A stretch of DNA of 64,000 bases from an uncultured Clostridia bacterium (GCA_944379995.1 CALWGF010000007.1:62001-126000), one strand, 5' to 3'. Shown: positions 1-9,379, counted from the first letter of the stretch. Program-made: numbers and translations. The notes: a model not told the origin generated them from the sequence alone.

Positions 1-368
1 GATTAAAAGAACAGTTTGATTTATATACACTTACAAGTCTTGAAGAAATGGAAAAAATGCTTTCAGTTTCATATAAATATGCTGAAAAAATGGGACTTAA
101 ACCATATTATATGTATCGTCAAAAAAATATGGTTGGAAGTTTTGAAAATGTTGGATATTGCAAAGAAGGCACAGAAGGTATATATAATGTTGAGATTATG
201 GAAGAAAATCAAATAATATTTGGCTGTGGTGCTGGAGCAACAACAAAAACTGTTGATAAAGAAACAGGAAGAATAGAAAGAATTTTCAATGTTAAAAGCG
301 TTGATGATTATATATCAAGAATAGATGAAATGCTTGATAGAAAAAAAGAAGGACTCAAAGGGTTTTAA
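1..368 (+). CDS. hemZ: HemZ-type oxygen-independent coproporphyrinogen III dehydrogenase, C-terminal end (partial)
   Basis: The reading frame is open from the left edge, with its first complete codon at base 3, and ends at a TAA at 366-368. Only about the last 121 residues are present. The stretch GLKPYYMYRQKNMVGSFENV and the later GCGAGATTK match what I know of the C-terminal half of HemZ, a radical-SAM heme-biosynthesis-like enzyme common in Clostridia. The radical SAM CxxxCxxC motif would lie upstream of the window and cannot be checked. hisS begins 13 bases downstream with its SD overlapping the end of this gene, so the two are probably cotranscribed. The family assignment rests on remembered C-terminal motifs only. 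Confidence 0.8.
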   Translation, partial: LKEQFDLYTLTSLEEMEKMLSVSYKYAEKMGLKPYYMYRQKNMVGSFENVGYCKEGTEGIYNVEIMEENQIIFGCGAGATTKTVDKETGRIERIFNVKSVDDYISRIDEMLDRKKEGLKGF

Positions 369-381
369 GGAGGTTTTATAT

Positions 382-1638
382 ATGCTTACACAAGCACCAA
401 GAGGCACAAGAGATATTTTCGGTGCAGAAATAAAAGAATGGCAGAAAGTTGAAGCTAAAATAAGAGAGATTTGTGAAAGCTCAGGAATAGAAGAAATAAG
501 AACACCAGTATTTGAACATACAGAACTTTTTTTAAGAGGTGTTGGTGAAACAACTGATATTGTAAATAAAGAAATGTATACTTTTAATGATAAAGGTGAT
601 AGAAGTATAACACTTCGCCCTGAAAGTACAGCAGGTATTGCAAGAGCATATATTGAGCATGGTATGCACAATATGCCACAGCCTATAAAACTTTATTATC
701 TTTCAGCACCAACTTTTAGATATGAAAAAGCACAGGCAGGAAGACAAAGACAATTTCATCAATTTGGAGTTGAAATGCTTGGTTCATTAAGTCCAGCACA
801 AGACGCAGAGGCAATATCTGTTGCAGCAAGACTTATTGAAAGCCTTGGTATAAAAGATATTGAATTAAGACTTAACAGCCTTGGTTGTCCTGAATGTCGT
901 GGAAGATATAATAAGGCTTTAAGAGATTTTATAGGAGAAAACCTTGAAAATCTTTGCCCTACTTGTAAAGAAAGATATGAAAAAAATCCTCTTAGAGTTT
1001 TAGACTGTAAAGAAGAAAAATGTAAAAAAATAATTGAAAATGCTCCTTCTGTACTTGAATGTCTTGATGAAGAATGTACTGCACATTTTGAAAAAGTACA
1101 AGAAATACTTACTGAAATGGGTATAAAATTTGTTGTTGACCCAATGATAGTAAGAGGTCTTGATTATTATACAAGAACAGTATTTGAATTTGTTACAAAC
1201 AGTATTGGTGCACAAGGTACAGTTTGTGGCGGTGGAAGATATGATAAACTTATAGAAGAATGTGGTGGACAGTCAACAGGTGCTGTTGGTTTTGGTCTTG
1301 GTATGGAAAGACTTCTTCTTACTCTTGAAGCACAAAGTGGTAAATTTGAAAATAAACCACAAAAAGATATTTATATAGGTGCTATTGGTGAAAAAGGTTT
1401 TGTTAAAGCACAAGCTATAACATATAATTTAAGAAAAGAAGGTATTAAGGCTGAGTGTGATACAGTTGGAAGAAGTGTAAAAGCTCAGATGAAATATGCA
1501 AATAAAATAGGTGCTAAATATTCTGTTATAATAGGAGATACAGAAATAGAAGAAGATAGAGTTTCTCTTAAAAATATGGAAGAAGGTAATGTACAGGAAA
1601 TAAAACTTTCCGAAATTCTTAATTATATTGCACACTAA
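382..1638 (+). CDS. hisS: Histidyl-tRNA synthetase
   Basis: This 418-residue class II aminoacyl-tRNA synthetase charges tRNA-His in the cytoplasm. The N-terminus MLTQAPRGTRD is the usual HisRS start. Class II motif 2 (TFRYEKAQAGRQRQFHQFGVE) and the HisRS signature RGLDYYTRTVFEF are visible, followed by the GxGxGRYD-like CGGGRYDKL and motif 3 GFGLGMERL. The C-terminal anticodon-binding domain covers roughly the last 95 residues. I chose the ATG at 382 because AAGGAGG lies 9 bases before it. The frame is open further upstream to an ATG at 325, but that start overlaps hemZ and adds nothing of the family. Length is normal for bacterial HisRS. Confidence 0.97.
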   Translation: MLTQAPRGTRDIFGAEIKEWQKVEAKIREICESSGIEEIRTPVFEHTELFLRGVGETTDIVNKEMYTFNDKGDRSITLRPESTAGIARAYIEHGMHNMPQPIKLYYLSAPTFRYEKAQAGRQRQFHQFGVEMLGSLSPAQDAEAISVAARLIESLGIKDIELRLNSLGCPECRGRYNKALRDFIGENLENLCPTCKERYEKNPLRVLDCKEEKCKKIIENAPSVLECLDEECTAHFEKVQEILTEMGIKFVVDPMIVRGLDYYTRTVFEFVTNSIGAQGTVCGGGRYDKLIEECGGQSTGAVGFGLGMERLLLTLEAQSGKFENKPQKDIYIGAIGEKGFVKAQAITYNLRKEGIKAECDTVGRSVKAQMKYANKIGAKYSVIIGDTEIEEDRVSLKNMEEGNVQEIKLSEILNYIAH

Positions 1639-1749
1639 TATTAAATGTGATAGAATACAGTTTAACATTATTTATTTTGTATACATTTACAGATATTTGT
1701 GTGGTACTGTAAATATATATAATTTTTACAGTTAAATGGGGGAATAAAA

Positions 1750-2814
1750 ATGCAGGAAATCAAATTTATTGAAGCAAAAAATCTTAAAGAAAAACCAGAT
1801 ATGAAAAACCTTGGTTTTGGTAACTATTATACAGACTATATGTTTGTTATGGATTATACAGAAGGCAAAGGTTGGCACGATGCAAGAATTGAGCCATATG
1901 GTCCTCTTATGATGGAACCAGCTTCTATGGTTCTTCACTATGGACAGGCTACATTTGAAGGTCTTAAAGCATATTATGGTGTTGATGGCGATATTCGTCT
2001 TTTTAGACCAGAAAAAAATATGGAACGTCTTAATGAGTCAAACAAAAGACTTTGTATACCAGAATTAGATGTTGATTTTGCTATTGAAGGAATAAAGAAA
2101 CTTGTTAAAATTGAAAAAGATTGGATTCCAACAGAACCAGGAACAAGCCTTTATATAAGACCATTTGTAATTGCAACAGATGTTCATGTAGGTGTACACC
2201 CTTCACATACATATAAATTTATAGTAATTTTATCACCAGTTGGTGCATACTATAAAGAAGGAATTAATCCTGTTAAAATTTATGTTGAAGATGATTTTGT
2301 AAGAGCTGTAAAAGGCGGTCTTGGATATGCAAAAACTGCTGCTAACTATGCTGCAAGCCTTAAATCACAGGTTATTGCTGAAGAAAAAGGTTATACACAA
2401 GTTCTTTGGCTTGATGGTATAAATAGAAAATATATTGAAGAAGTTGGAACAATGAATGTTATGTTCGTTATTGATGGCGAAGTTGTAACACCAGAACTTA
2501 ATGGAAGTATACTTCCTGGTATTACAAGAATGTCAACAATAGAACTTCTTAAAGATGCAGGATATAAAGTGACAGAGAGAAGAGTATCTATTGAAGAAGT
2601 ATTTGAAGCCGCAGAAAATGGAAAACTTGATGAGGCTTTTGGTACAGGTACAGCAGCCGTAATTTCTCCTATTGGTGTTCTTGAATGGGAAGGTAAAAAA
2701 ATTACTATAAATGATGGAAAAATAGGACAGATATCACAGAAAGTTTATGATACAATAACAGGAATTCAAAGCGGAGCTGTTGAAGACAAATTCGGTTGGA
2801 TAACAAAAGCATAA
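1750..2814 (+). CDS. ilvE: Branched-chain amino acid aminotransferase (class IV, long type)
   Basis: This 354-residue PLP enzyme interconverts branched-chain amino acids and their 2-oxo acids with 2-oxoglutarate/glutamate. The long (eukaryote-like) BCAT form is indicated by the length and by HYGQATFEGLKAY near residue 63. The PLP lysine is K195 in GGLGYAKTAANYAASL, and EVGTMNVMFV follows as expected. The start at 1750 has a GGGGGA SD 7-8 bases upstream. It is separated from hisS by 111 bases with no terminator I can identify. No ilv or leu biosynthesis genes are adjacent, so catabolic and biosynthetic use are both possible. Confidence 0.95.
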   Translation: MQEIKFIEAKNLKEKPDMKNLGFGNYYTDYMFVMDYTEGKGWHDARIEPYGPLMMEPASMVLHYGQATFEGLKAYYGVDGDIRLFRPEKNMERLNESNKRLCIPELDVDFAIEGIKKLVKIEKDWIPTEPGTSLYIRPFVIATDVHVGVHPSHTYKFIVILSPVGAYYKEGINPVKIYVEDDFVRAVKGGLGYAKTAANYAASLKSQVIAEEKGYTQVLWLDGINRKYIEEVGTMNVMFVIDGEVVTPELNGSILPGITRMSTIELLKDAGYKVTERRVSIEEVFEAAENGKLDEAFGTGTAAVISPIGVLEWEGKKITINDGKIGQISQKVYDTITGIQSGAVEDKFGWITKA

Positions 2815-2843
2815 GTCGCAGTTTTTTTATAAAATTAAATTTT

Positions 2844-2897
2844 GGTACCCTAAAACCGAGCCATATAAATGACCCGATTTGAAGGTACCTTTTTTAT
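2844..2897 (+). other. Unassigned hairpin-like element between ilvE and the psiE-like gene
   Basis: Two copies of the palindrome GGTACC (2844-2849 and 2884-2889) can pair around a 34-base, unusually C-rich segment. A T-run follows at 2890-2896. It may simply be the ilvE terminator with a long loop. The internal near-repeat CCGAGCC/CCCGATT is unlike ordinary terminator loops here, and the element ends only about 8 bases before the SD of the next gene. I do not recognise it as a known riboswitch class. Confidence 0.4.
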
Positions 2898-2918
2898 TAA
2901 TTAAGGAGGCTTTGCTTT

Positions 2919-3299
2919 ATGGAGAAAAAATTAAAACATATTCTTATTAAGATTTCTGAATACATAGAACTTATTATAGCTATAATGCTTACAATAGCTT
3001 TAATTATATCTTTAATATCACTTTTTGGAGATATGAAAAGCTTTGTAGATGGTAGAGTAGGTTTAAATGAAGCTTTAGAGTATGCTCTTACAATAGTTGT
3101 AGGCATTGAATTTATAAAAATGCTTCTTAAAAATACACCAAGTTCTGTTATAGAATTAGTATTATTTGCAGTTGCAAGACAAGTTATAATATCTCATTCA
3201 GGAGCTTTAGAAAATCTTATAGGTGTGTTAGGTGTTGCGGTTATTTTTGCAACTTGGAAATTTTTCTTTGTACCGAAGTTTCAGGAAGAAGATGAATAA
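2919..3299 (+). CDS. PsiE-like small integral membrane protein
   Basis: This is a 126-residue hydrophobic protein. Its pattern resembles the phosphate-starvation-inducible E (PsiE) family: a short basic N-terminus (MEKKLKHILIK), a long membrane segment at about residues 15-37, a loop with LNEALEYALTIVVGIEFIKM, and then VIELVLFAVARQVI and a last membrane segment. It ends with the charged tail FQEEDE. The ATG at 2919 follows AAGGAGG by 9 bases. The molecular function of this family is not established. A terminator lies between it and the convergent kinase-like gene, so it is probably monocistronic. Confidence 0.7.
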   Translation: MEKKLKHILIKISEYIELIIAIMLTIALIISLISLFGDMKSFVDGRVGLNEALEYALTIVVGIEFIKMLLKNTPSSVIELVLFAVARQVIISHSGALENLIGVLGVAVIFATWKFFFVPKFQEEDE

Positions 3300-3363
3300 T
3301 TATAATTTTATTTAAAAACTGTGTAATGTTGTGTTATGATGTAATATTGAAAATTAACAAAAT

Positions 3364-3397
3364 AAAAAAAGACGGATTTTAAATCCGTCTTTTTTTA
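3364..3397. terminator. Bidirectional intrinsic terminator
   Basis: The inverted repeat AAGACGGAT/ATCCGTCTT is flanked by A's on the left and T's on the right. It can terminate both the psiE-like gene and the convergent gene at 3407-4027. Confidence 0.9.
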
Positions 3398-3406
3398 TTG
3401 CTTATT

Positions 3407-4027
3407 TTATTTATTGTGTTCCTCTTTTTTATTAATATAGTCAATTATAATATCAACACAATTATCAATACCTATTTGGTCACTATTTAATACTAAACTA
3501 TAATTATTTGCTTTACCCCAGCTTTTATCTGTAAAGAATGAATAGTAACTAGCACGACGTCTATCTATTTTCTTTATATATGATTCAATATTATCATGAA
3601 CTTTATCGCCATATACTTCTTTTACTCTTTTTACTCTGTTTGGCATAGAGGAGTGTATAAAAACATTTACTACATTAGGATTGTTTTCAAGAACATAATC
3701 AGCACATCTTCCAACAATAACACAAGGTCCTTCTTCTGCTACTCCACGTATTACTTTTGACTGTGTAAGGAATATTTTTTCATTTAAAGGCATTCCATAT
3801 ACTTCAGTAGAAGGAGAAAGTACAGAAAGTGATAATATTATACTACTTTTTGGCATAGTATCAACTTCTTTGAAGTATTCTTCGTTTATACCACTACGTT
3901 CAGCTGCAAGAGTAATAAGTTCGTTATCATAGAAAGGAATTCCGAGTTTTTCGGAAACTTTCTGACCTATTATTCTTCCGCCACTTCCATATTCACGACT
4001 GATAGTTATAATAGTATTGTTTTTCAT
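3407..4027 (-). CDS. Cytidylate kinase-like family protein
   Basis: This 206-residue P-loop protein belongs to the cytidylate-kinase-like group found widely in Clostridia and Bacteroidetes. The N-terminus TIITISREYGSGGRIIGQKV carries the P-loop variant GSGGRIIG. It is followed by LGIPFYDNELI, as in these proteins, and by a later basic lid region (PNRVKRVKEVYG; KIDRRRASYYSFF). True CMP kinase activity is uncertain for this group. The ATG has the SD AAGGGGG upstream on the minus strand, and a good sigma-70-type promoter lies 42 bases further up. No functional partners are adjacent. Confidence 0.8.
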   Translation of the reverse strand: MKNNTIITISREYGSGGRIIGQKVSEKLGIPFYDNELITLAAERSGINEEYFKEVDTMPKSSIILSLSVLSPSTEVYGMPLNEKIFLTQSKVIRGVAEEGPCVIVGRCADYVLENNPNVVNVFIHSSMPNRVKRVKEVYGDKVHDNIESYIKKIDRRRASYYSFFTDKSWGKANNYSLVLNSDQIGIDNCVDIIIDYINKKEEHNK

Positions 4028-4068
4028 AACGCAGACCCCCTTAAAGTAAAGAATTATATTACATATTT

Positions 4069-4097
4069 ATTATATAATATATGTGTTAAAAAATCAA
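4069..4097 (-). promoter_or_regulatory. Promoter of the cytidylate kinase-like gene
   Basis: On the minus strand, TTGATT (4097-4092) is followed after 17 bases by TATAAT (4074-4069). Confidence 0.7.
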
Positions 4098-4225
4098 CAA
4101 TATTATGCAAAATAAATAAAAGTTCTAAAAAAAGTACATAAAAATATATAAGAAGTGTATAAAAAATGGTTGGTTAATAAATATTGTTTCGTAATGATAC
4201 ACCTTAACTGTTAATTCTTTTATTC

Positions 4226-4254
4226 TTTACATTATCCTTTTGTTATAATATAAT
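4226..4254 (+). promoter_or_regulatory. Promoter of the anchored stalk-domain protein
   Basis: TTTACA (4226-4231), a 17-base spacer and TATAAT (4249-4254) lie 62 bases before the start codon at 4316. Confidence 0.7.
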
Positions 4255-4315
4255 GCATTTAATTGAATTTGTATATAAAGAAGCTGATATATGCTTTTTT
4301 TAGGAGGAAAAAGTA

Positions 4316-5425
4316 ATGAAGATTAATAAGTACTGTGCTGTAATTGTAGCAGGTGTTGTTATGATGGCAGCAGTAGTGGTATTTACAACAAAAATGAGAG
4401 ATGATTATGAAAAACAATTTTCTGTTGTTGAAGAACAATATGAAGAAGGTGGTACTGTTGAGTTTGAAGATAGTAACAGTAATAAACCTGTTTTTGATAG
4501 TGCAACAGGAAAATTCTTTCTTCCACTTAGAGAAATAGTTGAAGAAATGGGAGGAAAAGTTGAATGGAATAGTGAAAAATCAGCAGTTGTTGTAAGTCTT
4601 AGAGGTACAGAAGCTGAAATAAATGAAGGAAAAAATGAATCTGTAATAAATGGACATAGTATATATTTATATGATGCACCTAAAAATATAAATGGTTGTC
4701 TTTATGTTCCTTCAGATTTTATAGCTAATAATTTTGGAACAATAGTTGAATGGGACGAAGAAAATAAGGTTATAACAATAAAAACAGAAATTACAAAAAG
4801 TCCTATAATAAATGTTAATAGATTTTCATATGTAGATGCAGATATGGAATATGTTGTTGAAGTTCCTGTTATAAGTGGGCTTAATGATAAAAATTATGAA
4901 GAAAATCTTAATAGTTCATATGTAACAAAAATTATGGACGATATAAAGATTTTTGCTAATCAATCAAAAATAGAAGAAGATAAAACAACTAAATATTATT
5001 GGAATGAAAAAGTATATGTTAAAACAAAAACATCACATATAATAAGTTTTTTAAGAAGTGGTGTTAAAGAAGAACCTAATGGTGTTGGTGCAACAATAAT
5101 GACACCTGTAACAATAAATCTTGATAAACAAAGTGAAATGAAACTTAGTGATTTCTTTAAAAATGAAAATTATAAGTCATATATAATAGATGAACTTACA
5201 CAAATGTGGACAGAAAATCCAGAAAAATATCCTGTTTCTGTTTCTGAAAATATTGAAACAACAATAGAAAATAATTTTTATGTTGATGGAAATAACCTTG
5301 TAATATTTATAAAAAATAAAGATGGAAGAACATATTCTGAATTTGTTATACCTTTTTATGATTTAAGAAGTTATATGAAGTCAGACCTTCTTTATCTTGC
5401 TAAAAATATAAATGATAATAATTAA
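4316..5425 (+). CDS. Membrane-anchored protein with copper-amine-oxidase-N stalk domain and DUF3298-like C-terminus
   Basis: The 369-residue product has an N-terminal hydrophobic segment (residues 7-24) that should act as a signal anchor. Residues about 55-155 resemble the copper amine oxidase N-terminal 'stalk' domain: FFLPLREIVEEMGGKVEWN, then LYVPSDFIANNFGTIVEW and VITIK. These are the paired strand-helix repeats seen in many Clostridial surface proteins. The C-terminal part (about 165-365) resembles DUF3298/RsiV-type extracellular domains (VNRFSYVDADMEYVVEVPVI; PVTINLDKQSEMKLSDFF). It is therefore probably an extracytoplasmic sensor-like or structural protein. No adjacent sigma factor is present, so an anti-sigma role is not supported. 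SD TTAGGAGG. Confidence 0.75.
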   Translation: MKINKYCAVIVAGVVMMAAVVVFTTKMRDDYEKQFSVVEEQYEEGGTVEFEDSNSNKPVFDSATGKFFLPLREIVEEMGGKVEWNSEKSAVVVSLRGTEAEINEGKNESVINGHSIYLYDAPKNINGCLYVPSDFIANNFGTIVEWDEENKVITIKTEITKSPIINVNRFSYVDADMEYVVEVPVISGLNDKNYEENLNSSYVTKIMDDIKIFANQSKIEEDKTTKYYWNEKVYVKTKTSHIISFLRSGVKEEPNGVGATIMTPVTINLDKQSEMKLSDFFKNENYKSYIIDELTQMWTENPEKYPVSVSENIETTIENNFYVDGNNLVIFIKNKDGRTYSEFVIPFYDLRSYMKSDLLYLAKNINDNN

Positions 5426-5440
5426 AAATAATTGATTATA

Positions 5441-5488
5441 AACAGAGAACACAAAAATTTTAAATTATATGTGTATCTCTGTTTTTTT
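5441..5488 (+). terminator. Intrinsic terminator
   Basis: AACAGAGA and TCTCTGTT flank an inner ACAC/GTGT pairing, and seven T's follow. Confidence 0.85.
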
Positions 5489-5610
5489 GTATTTATATAA
5501 AATTAACAATGAAACTTGCTTTTGCATAGTGTATACATATCCAAATTTATTAATAAGTGACAATTATTATGACAGTGTAAAAAAATTTTGATGTAATTCT
5601 CATATAAATA

Positions 5611-5639
5611 TTGAAATAAATTTAATATTGGAATATAAT
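5611..5639 (+). promoter_or_regulatory. Probable nifJ promoter
   Basis: TTGAAA (5611-5616), a 17-base spacer and TATAAT (5634-5639). This gives a 5' untranslated region of about 155 bases before nifJ. Confidence 0.55.
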
Positions 5640-5734
5640 AAAAAAGGTGTTATGTTTATAGTATACTGTAATATTTTAATAAAGGGTTAAACTTTACAGA
5701 TTGTTTTAAGGGAAGTACATAACAACAGTAACTT

Positions 5735-5757
5735 TATAGTTGTAACTAGCAACTATA
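5735..5757 (+). other. Hairpin in the nifJ 5' leader
   Basis: TATAGTTG (5735-5742) and CAACTATA (5750-5757) form a perfect 8-bp stem with a 7-base loop. No T-run follows, so it is not a terminator. It may protect the mRNA 5' region. The rest of 5490-5800 is AT-rich and shows nothing else I can name. Confidence 0.5.
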
Positions 5758-5800
5758 ATAAATTATGACCGAAAGGTATATTCAAAGGAGGAAAAAATTT

Positions 5801-8800
5801 ATGTCTAAAGTAATGAAAACAATGGACGGAAATGAAGCTGCTGCATTTGCATCATATGCATTTACAGAGGTTGCAGCTATTTTCCCTATCACTCCATCAT
5901 CTCCAATGGCTGAGAAAACAGACGATTGGTCTGCAAATGGAAAGAAAAATATTTTTGGACAACAAGTAAAAGTTGTTGAAATGCAGTCAGAAGCTGGTGC
6001 AGCTGGTGCTGTTCACGGTTCTCTTGCAGCAGGTGCTTTAACAACAACATATACAGCATCTCAGGGATTACTTCTTATGATTCCTAATATGTATAAAATA
6101 GCTGGTGAGTTACTTCCAGGTGTATTCCATGTAAGTGCTCGTGCTCTTGCTACACATGCATTATCAATATTTGGTGACCATCAGGACGTTATGGCTTGTC
6201 GTCAGACAGGTTTTGCTATGCTTGTTTCAAACTCAGTTCAGGAAGTTATGGACCTTGCTTCTGTTGCACATCTTAGTGCTATCAAAGGTAGAGTTCCTTT
6301 CCTTCATTTCTTTGATGGTTTCCGTACATCACACGAAATTCAGAAAGTTGAATGTATCGACTATGATGAATTAGCAAAAATCGTTGATATGGACGCTGTT
6401 AACGAATTTAGAAGAAATTCATTAAACCCAGAACACCCAGTTCTTCGTGGTACAGCTCAGAACCCTGATATTTACTTCCAGGGAAGAGAAGCTTCAAACA
6501 AATATTATGAAAATATTCCTTCTGTTGTTGAAGAATACCTTAAAGAAATCAGTAGAATAACAGGAAGAACATATAATCTCTTCAATTACTATGGTGCTGA
6601 AGATGCAGACAGATTAATCATTGCTATGGGTTCTGTATGTGAAGCTATTGAAGAAACAATTGATTACTTAACAGCTAAAGGTGAAAAAGTTGGTCTTCTT
6701 AAAGTACATCTTTACAGACCATTTGTAGCAGATAAAATGCTTGCTGCTATTCCTAAAACAGTTAAGAAAATCGCTGTTCTTGACAGAACAAAAGAACCAG
6801 GTGCATTAGGCGAACCTTTATATCAGGACGTTTGTACAGCTCTCTTTGAAGCTGACATTAAACCAGTTGTTGTTGCAGGACGTTATGGTCTTGGTTCAAA
6901 AGATACAACACCTGCTCAGATTATTGCAGTATATGACAACCTCAAACTTGACGCTCCTAAAAACCACTTTACAATAGGTATCGTTGACGACGTTACAAAT
7001 CTTTCTCTTGAAGTTGGAGAAGACATTGACGTAAACGGAGATAACGGAACTATAAGCTGTAAATTCTGGGGACTTGGTGCTGACGGTACAGTAGGTGCTA
7101 ATAAAAACTCAATCAAAATCATTGGTGACCATACAGATATGTATGCTCAGGCATATTTTGATTATGACTCAAAGAAATCAGGCGGTATCACACAGTCACA
7201 CTTACGTTTCGGTAAAAAACCAATTCGTTCAACATACCTTGTTAAAAAAGCTGACTTCGTAGCTTGTCACAAACAAGAATATGTTCATATGTATGATATG
7301 GTTTCTGACTTAAAAGATGGTGGTACATTCCTTCTTAATACAGAATGGTCAGCTGATGAAATCGAAGCTAACCTTCCAGCAGCAATGAAAAAAGCTCTTG
7401 CTACAAAGAATGCTAAATTCTATGTAATCAATGGTACACAGATTGCTAAAGAAATTGGTCTTGGAAACAGAATTAATACTGTATTACAGTCAGCATTCTT
7501 CAAACTTGCAAACATCATTCCTATTGATGAAGCAGTAGATTACATGAAAGCTGCTATCAAAAAATCATATGGTAAAAAAGGTGATACAATACTTAACATG
7601 AACTATGCTGCTGTTGACCAGGGTGTAGATGGTGCTAAAGAATTTGCTATCCCTGCTGATTGGGCTAATGCTACAGAAACAAAAGCTGAAGAAACAGTAG
7701 AACTTCCAAAATATGTTGAAACAATCGTTAAGAGCGTAAATGCACGTCTTGGAGATAACCTTCCTGTAAGTGCATTCCTTGGACACGAAGATGGTACTGT
7801 TCCAGTTGGTACAGCTGCTTACGAAAAACGTGGTGTTGCTGTTGACCTTCCAGAATGGGACCCAGAAAAATGTATCCAGTGTAACCAGTGTGCTTATGTA
7901 TGTCCACACGCTACAATTAGACCATTCCTTTTAACAGAAGAAGAAGCTGCAAATGCTCCAGCTGATTTCGTTTCTGTACAGGCTAAAGGTAAAGGATTTG
8001 AAGGATATAAATTCAGAATGCAGGTTTCTTCACTTGACTGTCTTGGTTGTGGAAGCTGTGCTAAAGTTTGCCCTGCTAAAGAAAAAGCTCTTGTTATGAA
8101 ACCATTTGCTACTCAGTCAGCTGAAGCTGCTAACTGGGAATATGCAATGTCACTTTCACCAAAAGCTAACCCAATGGACAAAATGTCTGTTAAAGGTAGC
8201 CAGTTCGAACAGCCATTACTTGAGTTCTCTGGTGCTTGTGCTGGTTGTGGTGAAACACCATATGCTAAACTTATTACACAGCTCTTTGGTGATAGAATGT
8301 ATGTAGCTAATGCAACAGGTTGTTCATCAATCTGGGGTGGTTCAGCTCCTACAACACCATATACAACAAACCATGAAGGTAAAGGACCAGCTTGGTCAAA
8401 CTCATTATTCGAAGATAATGCTGAATTTGGTTTAGGTATGGCAACAGCTGTAAGACAGCAGAGAGAAAATATCAAAGGTAAACTTGAAGCTCTTATGGCT
8501 ATGGGTTGTGCTGAAGATGTTAAAGAAGCTGCAACAGCTTGGATTAATACAATGACACAAGGTGAAGCTTCAAAAGCTGCATCTGCTAAACTTGTAGAAG
8601 TTCTTACAGCAGGAAGCTTTGACGGAGAAGCTAAAGAAATCGTTGATTTCGTTCTTGAAAATAAAGACCAGCTTGTTAAAAAATCACAGTGGATATTCGG
8701 TGGTGACGGATGGGCTTATGACATCGGTTACGGCGGTGTAGACCACGTTCTTGCATCTGGTGAAGATGTTAATATATTTGTATTCGATACAGAAGTTTAC

Positions 8801-9331
8801 TCAAATACAGGTGGACAGGCTTCAAAAGCTACACCAACATCTGCTGTTGCACAGTTTGCTGCATCAGGTAAGAGAGTTAAGAAAAAAGACCTTGGTATGA
8901 TGGCTATGAGCTATGGTTATGTATACGTAGCACAGGTTGCTATGGGTGCTAATCAGGCACAGCTTGTAAAAGCTCTTAAAGAAGCTGAAGAATACAATGG
9001 ACCATCACTTATTATTGCTTACGCTCCATGTATCAACCATGGTATCAAAGGTGGTATGAGCGGTGCTCAGAATGAAATCAAACGTGCAGTTGAAGCTGGT
9101 TACTGGCATATGTATAGATTTAATCCACTTCTTAAAGAAGAAGGAAAGAATCCATTCATATTAGACTCTAAAGAGCCAACTGGAAACTTCCAAGAATTTA
9201 TTTCAAGTGAAGTTCGTTACAGCTCACTTAAGAGAACATTCCCAGAAATAGCTGATGAACTCTTCGCTAAGACAGAACAAGATGCTAAAGAAAGATATGA
9301 ATCATACAAAAGACTTGCTGAACAGCAGTAA
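5801..9331 (+). CDS. nifJ: Pyruvate:ferredoxin (flavodoxin) oxidoreductase, single-chain
   Basis: This 1176-residue enzyme oxidatively decarboxylates pyruvate with CoA to acetyl-CoA and CO2 and reduces ferredoxin. It is the key step of clostridial fermentation. All domains of the fused homodimeric form are visible. The N-terminal substrate domain has FPITPSSPMAEKTDDW near residue 31. A gamma/CoA region follows. A ferredoxin-like domain has two 4Fe-4S motifs, CIQCNQCAYVCP (from C691) and CLGCGSCAKVCP (from C747). A TPP domain has CAGCGETPYAKL (C813) and NATGCSSIWGGSAP, plus a late GDGWAYDIGYGG. The start at 5801 is preceded by AAAGGAGG; the in-frame ATG at 5765 lacks an SD. Codon use is more C-ending than in its neighbours (ATC, AAC, TTC), as in highly expressed genes. 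Confidence 0.97.
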   Translation: MSKVMKTMDGNEAAAFASYAFTEVAAIFPITPSSPMAEKTDDWSANGKKNIFGQQVKVVEMQSEAGAAGAVHGSLAAGALTTTYTASQGLLLMIPNMYKIAGELLPGVFHVSARALATHALSIFGDHQDVMACRQTGFAMLVSNSVQEVMDLASVAHLSAIKGRVPFLHFFDGFRTSHEIQKVECIDYDELAKIVDMDAVNEFRRNSLNPEHPVLRGTAQNPDIYFQGREASNKYYENIPSVVEEYLKEISRITGRTYNLFNYYGAEDADRLIIAMGSVCEAIEETIDYLTAKGEKVGLLKVHLYRPFVADKMLAAIPKTVKKIAVLDRTKEPGALGEPLYQDVCTALFEADIKPVVVAGRYGLGSKDTTPAQIIAVYDNLKLDAPKNHFTIGIVDDVTNLSLEVGEDIDVNGDNGTISCKFWGLGADGTVGANKNSIKIIGDHTDMYAQAYFDYDSKKSGGITQSHLRFGKKPIRSTYLVKKADFVACHKQEYVHMYDMVSDLKDGGTFLLNTEWSADEIEANLPAAMKKALATKNAKFYVINGTQIAKEIGLGNRINTVLQSAFFKLANIIPIDEAVDYMKAAIKKSYGKKGDTILNMNYAAVDQGVDGAKEFAIPADWANATETKAEETVELPKYVETIVKSVNARLGDNLPVSAFLGHEDGTVPVGTAAYEKRGVAVDLPEWDPEKCIQCNQCAYVCPHATIRPFLLTEEEAANAPADFVSVQAKGKGFEGYKFRMQVSSLDCLGCGSCAKVCPAKEKALVMKPFATQSAEAANWEYAMSLSPKANPMDKMSVKGSQFEQPLLEFSGACAGCGETPYAKLITQLFGDRMYVANATGCSSIWGGSAPTTPYTTNHEGKGPAWSNSLFEDNAEFGLGMATAVRQQRENIKGKLEALMAMGCAEDVKEAATAWINTMTQGEASKAASAKLVEVLTAGSFDGEAKEIVDFVLENKDQLVKKSQWIFGGDGWAYDIGYGGVDHVLASGEDVNIFVFDTEVYSNTGGQASKATPTSAVAQFAASGKRVKKKDLGMMAMSYGYVYVAQVAMGANQAQLVKALKEAEEYNGPSLIIAYAPCINHGIKGGMSGAQNEIKRAVEAGYWHMYRFNPLLKEEGKNPFILDSKEPTGNFQEFISSEVRYSSLKRTFPEIADELFAKTEQDAKERYESYKRLAEQQ

Positions 9332-9348
9332 TTTTGTTGAATAATTTC

Positions 9349-9379
9349 AAGGGCTGACCTTTGGGTCAGTCCTTTTTTA
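9349..9379 (+). terminator. Intrinsic terminator of nifJ
   Basis: AGGGCTGACC and GGTCAGTCCT pair with one G-U around TTTG, and six T's follow. Confidence 0.9.

Noticed and set aside
1639-1749. T-box or other riboswitch before ilvE
   Set aside because: The 111-base gap is too short and lacks the T-box motif and a terminator.
5735-5757. nifJ leader hairpin as a third ANTAR target
   Set aside because: The loop has seven bases (TAACTAG) without A1/G4 in a hexaloop, and no terminator follows.
7565-8475. Minus-strand ORFs of 114 and 120 codons inside nifJ
   Set aside because: They are antisense to strongly conserved nifJ coding sequence and resemble no family.
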